Source of the DNA: Streptomyces sp. NRRL F-2580
GTDB lineage: Bacteria; Actinomycetota; Actinomycetes; Streptomycetales; Streptomycetaceae
DNA: 64,000 bases
NCBI RefSeq assembly: GCF_000720115.1
Contig: NZ_JOIR01000011.1
Coordinates: forward strand, 310,001 to 374,000
Reading direction: 5' to 3'
Positions within the stretch are counted from its first letter, which is position 1. Each line of letters starts with the position of its first letter. Both the position numbers and the translations under genes were made by a program. The notes beneath the pieces are model-generated. The model had not been told where the DNA came from, searched no databases, and was given only the letters and a program-made list of their open reading frames with translations. This document shows positions 25,376-33,466 of this stretch, in pieces.

Positions 25376-26563
25376 CTACTCGGCCGCTGCTTTCGGCTCG
25401 TGGCGCAGGCCGGAGGCGAACACAGCCCGGACGTTCTTCAGGGCGTCGAGGTCCGAGAGCGGGTCTCCGTCGACCAGGAGGAGGTCCGCGCGGTAGCCGG
25501 GAGCGATCCGCCCCGTTGTGGAGCCCAGCCCCAGCGCCGTGGCCGCTTCGGACGTCGCCATGTCGATGATCGAAGCGTTCGCCAGGCCCAGGTGGGAGTA
25601 GAACGAGAGGGCCGGGACCAAGCCGTCGAAGCCCGCGCGCTGCACTCCCGCGTCTGTTCCTGCCACCAGGCGTACGCCCGCGTCGGCCATCCGCCGCACC
25701 AGATCGAACATCGCGGCGGCAGGCTCCTCACCGAAGATGCGGGGGAGCATCTGCCAGTGGGGGCTGACCGCCGGGCAGACGGCAATTCCCCGGTCGATGA
25801 TCTGCTCCACCACGTCCGGCCGGAAGTCGAGGCCACCACTCGTCATCCATGTGCAGTGCTCGATCGTGTCCACACCGGCCTCCACGGCCGCGGTGATGCC
25901 GTCGGCACCGTGCGCGTGGGCTGCGACGGGGACACCTGCCTTATGGGCTTCGTCCACCAGGGCGGTCAGTTCCTCTGTGGTGAACTGGGACTGGTGGCTC
26001 TTGGGGCCGTCCTTCGTCAGGCCGCCGCCCGTGACCATGGCCTTGATGACCCCGGCCCCCGCTGCGAGGTTGCGGCGGACGAGGTCGCGGATCTCGGCTT
26101 CCCCGGAGACTTCGCCGCCAAGGAAGTGGCAGTGCCCACCCACGGTGGTCGCGGGCGTGCCCGCGGATACGATCCTCGGCCCCGGCGTACGACGATCGCT
26201 GATCTCCGCCGCCAGGCGAAGCGCCAGCCCACCCCGGTCACCGAGGTCACGGGCCGAGGTGACACCACTGAGCAGGAGCTGCTCCGCGCGACGGCGCATG
26301 TCCTCGAACAGGACCTCATCCGACGAGTCCAGGAGCGTGGAAACGGGATCGGGGCCGCCGTCGAAGGCGAGGTGGACGTGCGCGTCGATCAGCCCCGGCA
26401 GAACTGTTCCGTCGAATGCGAACTGGGGAACGTCGGAGCCGGCCTGCTCCTCGATCTGTTCGCGCGGCCCGACAGCAGTGATCGAGTCGCCCTCGATGAG
26501 AACTGCGCCGTCCTCCAGGTACGTCCCCGAGTCGACAAGCACTCGTCCACCGGTGATCAGCAT
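25376..26563 (-). CDS. Amidohydrolase family protein (imidazolonepropionase/prolidase-like)
   Basis: 395 aa from the ATG at 26563, with AAGGAG upstream; an alternative ATG at 26590 overlaps the upstream stop. Amidohydrolases hydrolyse C-N or related bonds at a metal site. The metal ligands are visible: LIDAHVHLAFDGG (HxH), the lysine in AGVIKAMVTGGG, histidines in VPVAAHAHGADG and DTIEHCTWM, and the aspartate in VAGTDAGVQRAG. APGYRADLLLVDGDPL is the usual C-terminal beta-sandwich strand. The substrate is unknown. It is the last gene of an operon with the membrane protein and the ImmA/IrrE protease, an association repeated in Streptomyces genomes. Confidence 0.88.
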   Translation of the reverse strand: MLITGGRVLVDSGTYLEDGAVLIEGDSITAVGPREQIEEQAGSDVPQFAFDGTVLPGLIDAHVHLAFDGGPDPVSTLLDSSDEVLFEDMRRRAEQLLLSGVTSARDLGDRGGLALRLAAEISDRRTPGPRIVSAGTPATTVGGHCHFLGGEVSGEAEIRDLVRRNLAAGAGVIKAMVTGGGLTKDGPKSHQSQFTTEELTALVDEAHKAGVPVAAHAHGADGITAAVEAGVDTIEHCTWMTSGGLDFRPDVVEQIIDRGIAVCPAVSPHWQMLPRIFGEEPAAAMFDLVRRMADAGVRLVAGTDAGVQRAGFDGLVPALSFYSHLGLANASIIDMATSEAATALGLGSTTGRIAPGYRADLLLVDGDPLSDLDALKNVRAVFASGLRHEPKAAAE

Positions 26564-26586
26564 CTTGTCTCCTTGCTCATTGCGGG

Positions 26587-27699
26587 TCATGCGGCATCGC
26601 GCAGCGCGTCGGACACCGCAATCAGTTGTTTCACATCCGACTGCCGGTCGCTTCCCAGAGCCATGGCGAGGGGGACCGCTCGACGTGGTGCAGGGACGCC
26701 CTCCCCGATCCGGGCCGAGGCTCGGCGGAGCCGGGCAGCCAGCTCCGTCGAGTCGATGCCGAGGACCGCACTGTCGTCCTCATCGAGCAGGTAGGGGCTG
26801 ATGTCCACCAGGCCGTCGCGGCACTCCACGATGCGGCGGTGGTAGCGCCGGTGCACGCCGCGGGCCCGCCAACGATCCAGCGCAGCCGGGGACGCCGGCC
26901 TCAGCACGTTCTCGGGATACGCCTCCGCCAGCAGCTCCCACAGCGGGGCAAGCCGACGATGATCACGCCGGTGCCGGAGCCAGAGCCGCAGGGAGGAGAT
27001 CCGGGCTCGCGCACCGGAGTACGTGATACCCGCAGCGAACAGCAGGATGGACGCCACCAAGAGGAAGGCCACGGCCGCCATAAGAGGATGTGGTACGTCC
27101 ACGTCGGCCCAGCGAACTGCGACGATGACGGCGCGGATCGCGCAGGCCACAGCCATCGCTCCGAGGGCGACGGCGGTCATCCAGAGCCCGGTGGAGTGCG
27201 GGCGCCGAGACATGCGTGCGTAGCGGCGAGTCCACCTATACGCCATGCCAAGGGCATACGTGAGGTAGAGACCGGCTCCGCCGTAGAAGAAGGCGAGCTG
27301 CGGAATCGTCATGTCGGCCGTACTGAAGCTGCCTGCGAAGACCTCGTGCGGCACCGACTCCGCAGCCACGGTGATCGCGAGCGCGACGGCCCCGACGACG
27401 ACGGCTTCCCTGCGTGCTCGTCGGCGCCCCGCCTTTTCGTCAGCGGCGGAGTAGAGGTAGAAGCACATGAGGAAGTAGACCGTCAGAAGCAACAGCACGT
27501 TTTGGATCAGCTTCGCCGTCCCGTGGCCGGCGACCGTGTCGACGCCGGACGCGCCGCCCGGCATGGCCACGGGGTACGAGAGCGCAGCACAGAAAAGGCA
27601 GAGGGTGACAGAACGCAGCGGTCCGTCATGAGGGGATCGCTTCAGCTGGTAGAGCTTCCAGACGAGAGCTGCGACGAGCCCCAGGAGTAGCAGTTCCAC
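26587..27699 (-). CDS. MAB_1171c-type putative transporter (DUF6545-like), seven membrane helices
   Basis: 370 aa. The N-terminal 230 residues carry about seven membrane helices (LLLLGLVAALVWKLYQL, KLIQNVLLLLTVYFLMCFYL, REAVVVGAVALAITVAAESV, LAFFYGGAGLYLTYALGMAY, LWMTAVALGAMAVACAIRAV, LMAAVAFLLVASILLFAAG). A cytoplasmic C-terminal domain (LAPLWELLAEAYPENVLRPA ... RGVHRRYHRRIVECRDGLVD) is typical of what is annotated as MAB_1171c family, with DUF6545. The real activity is not known. In many actinobacteria it sits with an XRE regulator and an ImmA/IrrE protease, as here. Confidence 0.75.
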   Translation of the reverse strand: MELLLLGLVAALVWKLYQLKRSPHDGPLRSVTLCLFCAALSYPVAMPGGASGVDTVAGHGTAKLIQNVLLLLTVYFLMCFYLYSAADEKAGRRRARREAVVVGAVALAITVAAESVPHEVFAGSFSTADMTIPQLAFFYGGAGLYLTYALGMAYRWTRRYARMSRRPHSTGLWMTAVALGAMAVACAIRAVIVAVRWADVDVPHPLMAAVAFLLVASILLFAAGITYSGARARISSLRLWLRHRRDHRRLAPLWELLAEAYPENVLRPASPAALDRWRARGVHRRYHRRIVECRDGLVDISPYLLDEDDSAVLGIDSTELAARLRRASARIGEGVPAPRRAVPLAMALGSDRQSDVKQLIAVSDALRDAA

Positions 27700-27702
27700 G
27701 GG

Positions 27703-28386
27703 TTACAGCCATCCTCGCCGGTCACCGAGAGCCGACTCCACGCGACGAAGCGACGGGTCGTCCGACAGCGGAGTAGAGCCGTCCAGCACTGACGACCACT
27801 CCAGAATGATGGTGGCGACCAGTTCGACGGAGCATTCCTCGCCGTCGTCGTACGAGCAGCGGCGGGCGACACGCTTGATCGTCTCGGGCGCGAAGACCGG
27901 CAGCATGGTGGCCCAACCCTCGACGAAGACCGCCGTCTCCTCCTCGGAGTCGAACGTGCAGACTTCTTTCGTCGGCTCGTCTGCGTTCTTCTCTGCGGCC
28001 TCTTCGTTCTCCGCGACGAGGATGTGCCCTATCTCGTGGAGCTTGATGTGATCTTGATGCAGGCGGGTTGTCTCCTGCTGGTACAGGATCACGTCGTAGT
28101 CGTCGTACTCGACCCACATCCCGGAGGGCCCCGGCTTCGGCAGCGGAGCTTCCCGCAGGTACAGGGGGCGCCCACGCCGTCGGCTGAGCGCCTGGCAGAG
28201 TTCTTCGACATCAAGCGGGGGAGTCACCCCGAGGTCTTGCAGCTCATGCCGAATCAGACGGTGCAGATCCCTCTCCACGGTCCGGGTCGCGGCTGCACGC
28301 CAGCGCCCGAGGCGCCGACGGCTGGCTCCGCCCTGTGCGGGAACCGTCGGCCCCGCAGCGTCTCGGCCACTCTTCTCTGACCACAC
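27703..28386 (-). CDS. ImmA/IrrE-family metallopeptidase
   Basis: 227 aa from the GTG at 28386, with GGAGGAG upstream at good spacing; the frame opens at 28425. The zinc protease motif HEIGH (HExxH) occurs in DHIKLHEIGHILVAENEEA near residue 135. N-terminal residues 40-110 (VERDLHRLIRHELQDLGVTP, PLDVEELCQALSRRRGRPLY) match the family. ImmA/IrrE proteases usually cut a partner XRE repressor; the nearest XRE gene is the one at 24,427, three genes away. It is the first gene of the operon with the transporter-like protein and the amidohydrolase. Confidence 0.85.
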   Translation of the reverse strand: MWSEKSGRDAAGPTVPAQGGASRRRLGRWRAAATRTVERDLHRLIRHELQDLGVTPPLDVEELCQALSRRRGRPLYLREAPLPKPGPSGMWVEYDDYDVILYQQETTRLHQDHIKLHEIGHILVAENEEAAEKNADEPTKEVCTFDSEEETAVFVEGWATMLPVFAPETIKRVARRCSYDDGEECSVELVATIILEWSSVLDGSTPLSDDPSLRRVESALGDRRGWL

Positions 28387-28964
28387 TGAGTAACTCCTCC
28401 AACCGGCAGGTGATGGCTCCCCCAAGCCGAGGCGACATCGCGTCCGTGTCGATGACGTCCGGTTTCCCGACGCCGCGCCGGAAACGATCGCAGTCGGGCA
28501 TGCCTGGGTGCCTCACCAAGCCCCATGTAGGGGCCCGGACGCCTGGCCTCCAGATCGCCTCGGACGGCACAGATGTCACGTACGCGAACACGCAATGAGG
28601 CAAACGGCGAGCTGCCGCACTCGAGCCTCGGGAACCTCTTTGGACAGTACGTGACGCTTCAGACAAGACATGGCTTGAAAAGCATGATCAATTCGTGTAA
28701 TCGGCAAGTAAATCTAATCCGTCAAAGCGATCCAAATTCGGACATCTCCGCCCTGGAGTGTGCTCCTGAGCTGCCCCTTTGTGTTCTGGCGTGAACGCTT
28801 CAAGCTCTCGGCTTGGATGTCGAGTCCGTTATTAATCTGAGATATTTACGCTTGAACGACGCACGACAAACAGCACCGAATCGTACGAATCGCCTGTTCG
28901 GGTCGCGTGTGGTCGCGGTCACCTTGGGGCAGTTCGGGCAACTAGAGCCATTACGCTCTCCGTC
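28387..28964. other. Intergenic region upstream of the ImmA/IrrE operon
   Basis: I find no supported gene. Short ORFs on both strands show no family resemblance and lack ribosome sites. The part around 28,650-28,750 is more AT-rich than its surroundings and should hold promoters for the divergent ImmA/IrrE operon and the PPOX-type gene. Confidence 0.4.
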
Positions 28965-29402
28965 ATGTCGAACGCGATATCTAGCCAAGCTGATGACTAC
29001 CTTGAGTTTTGGAATGAGTACCATCTGTGCACACTGACGACGCTGCGGCCTGACGGCCGCCCGCACGTTGTGCCTGTCGGCGTGACTGTTGACGCTGCCG
29101 CCGGAGTCGCCCGAGTTATCACCCGCAAATCCAGTCGGAAAGTCGCCAATATCCTTGCGGGCGGTAGTGCGGCCCGGGTCGCGGTGTGCCAAGTCGACGG
29201 GGGCCGGTGGGCCACGCTCGAAGGCGTCGCGGAGGTCCGCACCGACGCAGCGGTGGTCGAAGACGCGGTTGCCCGCTACGGGCAGCGATACGGGCGTACG
29301 CCGGCGCCGGACCCTGAGCGCGTCGTACTTCTGATCTCGATTGAACGGGCGATGGGCCAGACGTTCCGCGCTCGACCTCAGACGACCCAGGCCGCGGCGT
29401 AG
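28965..29402 (+). CDS. PPOX-class (pyridoxamine oxidase fold) F420/flavin oxidoreductase
   Basis: 145 aa. The start (DDYLEFWNEYHLCTLTTLRP then DGRPHVVPVGVTVDAAAGVA) is the split beta-barrel signature; VITRKSSRKVANILAGG contains the K-x-x-N binding segment typical of F420-dependent members; RWATLEGVAEVRTD is the next strand pair. These enzymes use F420 or FMN to reduce small organic substrates. The ATG at 28965 has no strong ribosome site, so translation may be leaderless. It stands alone between the ImmA/IrrE operon and decayed DNA. Confidence 0.82.
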   Translation: MSNAISSQADDYLEFWNEYHLCTLTTLRPDGRPHVVPVGVTVDAAAGVARVITRKSSRKVANILAGGSAARVAVCQVDGGRWATLEGVAEVRTDAAVVEDAVARYGQRYGRTPAPDPERVVLLISIERAMGQTFRARPQTTQAAA

Positions 29403-30228
29403 CGTCAGCAGGAGCCCCAGCCACAGCGCGCCGAGTCCGACACAGCCTGGCTCTTTAACACCGTCAACGTGTGGACGCCCGAGCCCACAGGTGCGGCGCT
29501 ACGCAAGGTAACTGCTCGCAGTGGGCGAACACGGGTCAGGACGTGGGGATGGCTTCCACGGCTCTGCGCCTGGTCGACGAGACGTTTCTGGTCGTCCCGC
29601 GCCCTCGGCGCTCCCTGCCTGCGGGCGCCGGGGGACGCTGGTGAGCGGGAGGCCGGCGATGGCGGCTGGGTCCAGCTGTGGCGTTGATGGCGTGGCCCCT
29701 GTGCTCGCGGGTCTTCCAGCGCGAAGTGACGCTGCGGTGTCCGAAGCCCAGATCTCAACTGCCCGCCTCTCTTACAGTCAGCGGCACGTCTCATACGTGA
29801 ACTTCGTTGTGTCCGTGCCGATGCGCACGGAGTAGCGGCCTGGTTCGAAGCGCAGTCGGGTGTTCCAGTGGGCGGAGTGCCGCGTCCCGACACCGCGATT
29901 CGAGATGTCCGCGGGGCTGTGCCTACGGTGACAAGACCGCAAGGCCAGCGAGGCCAAGCAACTCCCGCCACCAGTCGACACACTCGCACGCGAAACCCGA
30001 AGTAGCGCACGACGGCCAGCACCCGGGCGGCAACGTCCTGACTCCATCGAGGGGGCGGCCAAACGTCGCGTATCTCCCCGAACGCCATCCGCCTTGGGCT
30101 CAAGAGGTAGTGGCCGACCAAGCCCAGTGCGTAATGACGGCTTGCTCCACGACGCCGTCAACGTCGACGCAAGCTCGTCGCCAGGGCAGCCGCCTTGAGA
30201 GCCCCGCACCACACATGAGGGTCCAGCT
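29403..30228. other. 826-base stretch without a supported gene; possible decayed coding DNA
   Basis: ORFs on both strands here are of mixed composition and match nothing I know. One short piece on the minus strand (about 29,778-29,880) reads HWNTRLRFEPGRYSVRIG followed by TDTTKFTYETCR and a stop, which looks like the genuine C-terminus of a small secreted protein, but the upstream part is not coherent. I treat it as remnant DNA. The first bases of the stretch may terminate the PPOX-type gene; no clear hairpin is seen. Confidence 0.35.
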
Positions 30229-30600
30229 ATGAGCACCGCCCCCAATCCGCCGATGCCTAACCCCCGTCAGTGCAACGGCTTCCTTGTCACTGTCAGCCTG
30301 CCGTCTCAGGTCATAGCAGCCCGCCTCCGCCGAGGTGACGTCTTCGCACTCCTAGAAACCCCCACTGAGCAGCTGGAGATTGAGGCCATTGCGCCCCATC
30401 CGGAACTCAGCTCACAACTGATCATCACGTCCACTGGGAGGACGGCTCAGCTCACGTTGCACGTCTACGACCACGTACGGCCTGTGCGCATGCCACGTAC
30501 CGTCCAGGTCACGTGCCAGCTGTGCGGAGAGGGCACTATGACGGACCTTGACCTCGTAGCCCAGGGGGAGCCAAAGACCTGGGTCTGCAACCGGCACTAG
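30229..30600 (+). CDS. Hypothetical zinc-finger-like protein, 123 aa
   Basis: ATG at 30229 with GAGGG upstream. The N-terminal 80 residues form a strand-rich domain (GFLVTVSLPSQVIAARLRRG, LIITSTGRTAQLTLHVYDHV). The C-terminus VTCQLCGEGTMTDLDLVAQG followed by EPKTWVCNRH has CxxC and CxxH about 20 residues apart, a plausible single zinc site. It lies about 200 bases upstream of the Dnd-associated methyltransferase on the same strand, so it may belong to the phosphorothioation locus. Family not recognised. Confidence 0.55.
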   Translation: MSTAPNPPMPNPRQCNGFLVTVSLPSQVIAARLRRGDVFALLETPTEQLEIEAIAPHPELSSQLIITSTGRTAQLTLHVYDHVRPVRMPRTVQVTCQLCGEGTMTDLDLVAQGEPKTWVCNRH

Positions 30601-30806
30601 GTAGCCACGGATGACACCTGGGACGACCGCGGCGGTCGAAAGTGGGGCGCTGACCGTGATCGACAACAGCGGACGGCGAAGTTTCGCGGTAGTCCGCGGT
30701 GCGCAGAACCCAATCAGTTTGGACGACGTCTTCGTTTCGTGTCTCTCGCAGGGGGGCCCGCCGATACTCTCCGGTTGTCGTTCGGCTGGGTGAGGGCGTG
30801 GTCATC

Positions 30807-32243
30807 GTGCAGCGGGTATGGAGCAGCGATCGCAGACTGACCGCGATCAGCAGAGCAAGTCTCTCAGTCCCCGCACGCCAGGCCATGGTCGATAAGCAGC
30901 TGCTCCCCGGGCGGTCCGTCCTTGACTACGGCTGTGGCCGTGGGGGCGATGTGCGTGTACTCCAGCAGCTGGATTGCCAAGCGGTCGGCTGGGATCCGTT
31001 CTACCAAGCCGATACGAGGCTGGAGCCGGCGGAAGTCGTGCTCCTCACCTACGTCCTCAACGTCATCGAAGACCCACAGGAGCGCTGCAAGACCCTGAAG
31101 GAGGCGTGGGGCCTCGCTGAGACAGTCCTCATCGCCTCCGCACGATTGACGTGGGAGAAGTCGAAGGTTAAGGGAGAGGCATTTGGCGACGGCCTCCTCA
31201 CCCGCCGGCAGACGTTCCAACACCTCTTCGGTGCTAGCGAGCTGCGGGCCTATGTCGAGGAAGTGACCGGGGTGCGGACAGTCTCCGCCGCGCCAGGGGT
31301 TGTCTATGCCTTCAAGGACGACCGAGCCCGGCTGAGTTACCTTGCCCGGCGGATCGTTCCCGATGCGGAGTGGCTCGCATCCGAGGACAGGACCTCAGCG
31401 ATCGCAGCAATCGTCGACTACGTCGAGCGTCGAGGTCGGCTGCCACATATGGAAGAAGTCCCGCAGCCAATGGCCGAGTTACTCGGTCACCTGCGCCCAA
31501 ACGAGGTCCGTCGGCTCGTACGGGACTCTGCCGACTCCAACAAGGTTGAAGAAGGGGGCAAGCGAACCACGCTCAACACCCTGCTGTTTCTCGCCGTGGA
31601 GCTCTTCAACGGCCGCGGCCCCTTCAACAGCCTCCCCCTCAGCGTCCAACTCGACGTCCGCGCCTTCTTCTCCTCCTACGGGGAGGCATGCAAGCGATCC
31701 GACCGGCTTTTGCTCAAACTGCGTGACGACGCGTATGTCCGAGGAGCTATGCACGCGTCCGCAGTCGGGAAGCTGACCCAGACCGCCCTGTACGTACATC
31801 AGCGAGCACTCGACCGAATGCCTACAGTGCTACGCCTCTACGAGCACTGCGCCTCGATCGCCGCTGGCCGCCCGCAAGAGTGGACCCTGGCCAAGCTCTG
31901 CCACCAGGGCCGGGCAGTGAGTTGGCTGGACTACCCAGACTTCGATACCGACCCACACCCCAAGATCCTGACCTCCTACCAGGTCGAGATGAAAGCCCTC
32001 AAAACGTCCCACACGTCCTACGTCGACTCCAAGAACCGGCCGCTGCTCCACCGCAAGCACGAGTTCCTTGCCCCCGACGATCCTGACGTCGATAGGTACA
32101 AACGGCTGACGACATCAGAGGTGAAGGCGGGACTATACGAGCACCCTCACCTCATCGGCACAGAGGAGGGCTGGGAGAGGGAGCTCCTCCGGTGCGGCCG
32201 GGTCCTTCGCGGACATCGGCTGGTGCGCCGTACACCAGGCTAA
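30807..32243 (+). CDS. DNA phosphorothioation-associated putative methyltransferase
   Basis: 478 aa from a GTG at 30807 (GAGGG 10 bases upstream); other GTG starts nearby are possible and the frame opens at 30699. The N-terminal third is a SAM-binding Rossmann fold: GRSVLDYGCGRGGDVRVLQQ, then AVGWDPFYQAD and VVLLTYVLNVIEDP. The long C-terminal part (KVEEGGKRTTLNTLLFLAVE ... GRPQEWTLAKLCHQGRAV) has no assigned role. This length and layout match the putative methyltransferase repeatedly found beside dnd genes (TIGR04096, from memory). Whether it methylates DNA is unproven. Codon 225 is TTA (31479-31481), hinting at bldA control. It is convergent with dndA, ending three bases away. Confidence 0.8.
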   Translation: MQRVWSSDRRLTAISRASLSVPARQAMVDKQLLPGRSVLDYGCGRGGDVRVLQQLDCQAVGWDPFYQADTRLEPAEVVLLTYVLNVIEDPQERCKTLKEAWGLAETVLIASARLTWEKSKVKGEAFGDGLLTRRQTFQHLFGASELRAYVEEVTGVRTVSAAPGVVYAFKDDRARLSYLARRIVPDAEWLASEDRTSAIAAIVDYVERRGRLPHMEEVPQPMAELLGHLRPNEVRRLVRDSADSNKVEEGGKRTTLNTLLFLAVELFNGRGPFNSLPLSVQLDVRAFFSSYGEACKRSDRLLLKLRDDAYVRGAMHASAVGKLTQTALYVHQRALDRMPTVLRLYEHCASIAAGRPQEWTLAKLCHQGRAVSWLDYPDFDTDPHPKILTSYQVEMKALKTSHTSYVDSKNRPLLHRKHEFLAPDDPDVDRYKRLTTSEVKAGLYEHPHLIGTEEGWERELLRCGRVLRGHRLVRRTPG

Positions 32244-32246
32244 AGA

Positions 32247-33389
32247 TCAGGCGGAGTCGGGCTGCAACCGCGCGATCAGGTCCGCCAGCTCCTCAACATC
32301 AAGGTCAGCCGTTTGGTTCGGGAACCAGGACATGCGGAGCCCGTTCTCTGCTGCGTCCTCGGGCAGCCCCATGGCGGTGAGTACGTGGCTGGGGGTGTAC
32401 GAGGCGCTTGTGCATGCGGAGCCTGTGGCGACGGCTACATAGTGGTTCAACTGGACGATGAGCGCCTCGGCATCCACGCCATCGAAGGACACGTTGAGGA
32501 TGTGTGGGACGGTGTGGTCCTGGTCTCCATTGATCTGGAATCGGGTCTTCGCGAGCGCGTTCAAGAGCCGTGAGCGGAGATCGGCTGCGCCCTTGCTCCA
32601 CTGCTTGTGTTCCTTCTGGAAGATCTTCGCCGCCTCAGCCAGGCCCATGATCAGCGGCACTGGCAATGTTCCCGGGCGCAGCTTCCGCTCCTGACCGCCA
32701 CCAAACATGATCGGCTGCAGTGGCAGCCTGCCCGAGCGCCGGCGTCGGGTGACCAGCATGCCGACGCCCTTTGGAGCACCGATCTTGTGACCGCTGACGC
32801 TGATCATGTCGATCGGCGCCCTCAAGTCCTCAGGTACTTTCCCGTACCCCTGCGCGGCATCCACATGCAGATACGTCGGGGTCTCCCGCAGATGTCCAGC
32901 GAGCTCGGCGACAGGCTGGACGACACCCGTCTCGTTGTTTACGTGCATCAGCGAGACGAGAAGCGTGTCGGGACGTAGCCGCTCCATCACCGCCTCGATA
33001 GAGACCCTGCCCGATGAACCAGGCTTGATGAAGTCGACCTCGAAACCACGAGACTCCAGGTGCTCCAGGGGCTCGATCACCGCCTTGTGTTCGATCGCCG
33101 AGGTGATGATGTGACGCCGACCACTCTGCTCGCCGTGGGGAGCAAGGCCGAGCAGCGCAATGTTGTTGCTCTCAGTGGCCCCGCTGGTAAAGATCAACTC
33201 GTCCGGTTCTGCGCCGACCGTGTTGGCGAGATACTCGCGCGCCTGCTGCACCGCGCGCTTCGCTCGGGTCCCGTACTCGTGGGTCCGCGAGCCGGCGTTC
33301 CCGAAGTCCTCGGTCATCCAGTGCATCACCACATCGGCCACACGCGGGTCCACGCGCGTCGTAGCCGCAGCATCGAGATACGTCACCAC
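32247..33389 (-). CDS. dndA: Cysteine desulfurase DndA
   Basis: 380 aa from the GTG at 33389, the length I recall for Streptomyces lividans DndA; the frame opens at 33401. DndA is a PLP enzyme that takes sulfur from cysteine and passes it to DndC for phosphorothioation of DNA. It shows YLDAAATTRVDPRV, FTSGATESNN, HVNNETGV, HVDAAQGYGK, the PLP lysine in SGHKIGAPKG and the sulfur-carrying cysteine in GSACTSASYTPSHVL. It is divergent from dndBCDE across a short interval with a palindrome, so one regulator (DndB) could control both directions. Confidence 0.95.
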   Translation of the reverse strand: MVTYLDAAATTRVDPRVADVVMHWMTEDFGNAGSRTHEYGTRAKRAVQQAREYLANTVGAEPDELIFTSGATESNNIALLGLAPHGEQSGRRHIITSAIEHKAVIEPLEHLESRGFEVDFIKPGSSGRVSIEAVMERLRPDTLLVSLMHVNNETGVVQPVAELAGHLRETPTYLHVDAAQGYGKVPEDLRAPIDMISVSGHKIGAPKGVGMLVTRRRRSGRLPLQPIMFGGGQERKLRPGTLPVPLIMGLAEAAKIFQKEHKQWSKGAADLRSRLLNALAKTRFQINGDQDHTVPHILNVSFDGVDAEALIVQLNHYVAVATGSACTSASYTPSHVLTAMGLPEDAAENGLRMSWFPNQTADLDVEELADLIARLQPDSA

Positions 33390-33429
33390 TAGCCCCACCA
33401 CACCTTTGTGCGTTAATCCTGCACGTCCT

Positions 33430-33451
33430 GTACGTCTTATCTCTGACGTAC
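33430..33451. promoter_or_regulatory. Palindrome in the dndA-dndB interval, candidate DndB operator
   Basis: GTACGTC (33430-33436) and GACGTAC (33445-33451) form a 7-bp inverted repeat with an 8-base spacer, 15 bases upstream of the dndB start and about 40 from dndA. In Salmonella DndB has been reported to repress dnd genes through a palindromic TACG...CGTA site; this one has that general form with a spacer of 12 between TACG and CGTA. Position and symmetry make it the best operator candidate. Confidence 0.6.
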
Positions 33452-33466
33452 GATACCGTTACACGC

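Noticed and set aside
28244..28666. 140-aa minus-strand ORF before the ImmA/IrrE gene
   Set aside because: Partly overlaps the protease gene in another frame and lacks protein-like composition.
29405..30121. 238-aa minus-strand ORF
   Set aside because: Arg/Ser-rich, no fold signature, no ribosome site; treated as non-coding or remnant.
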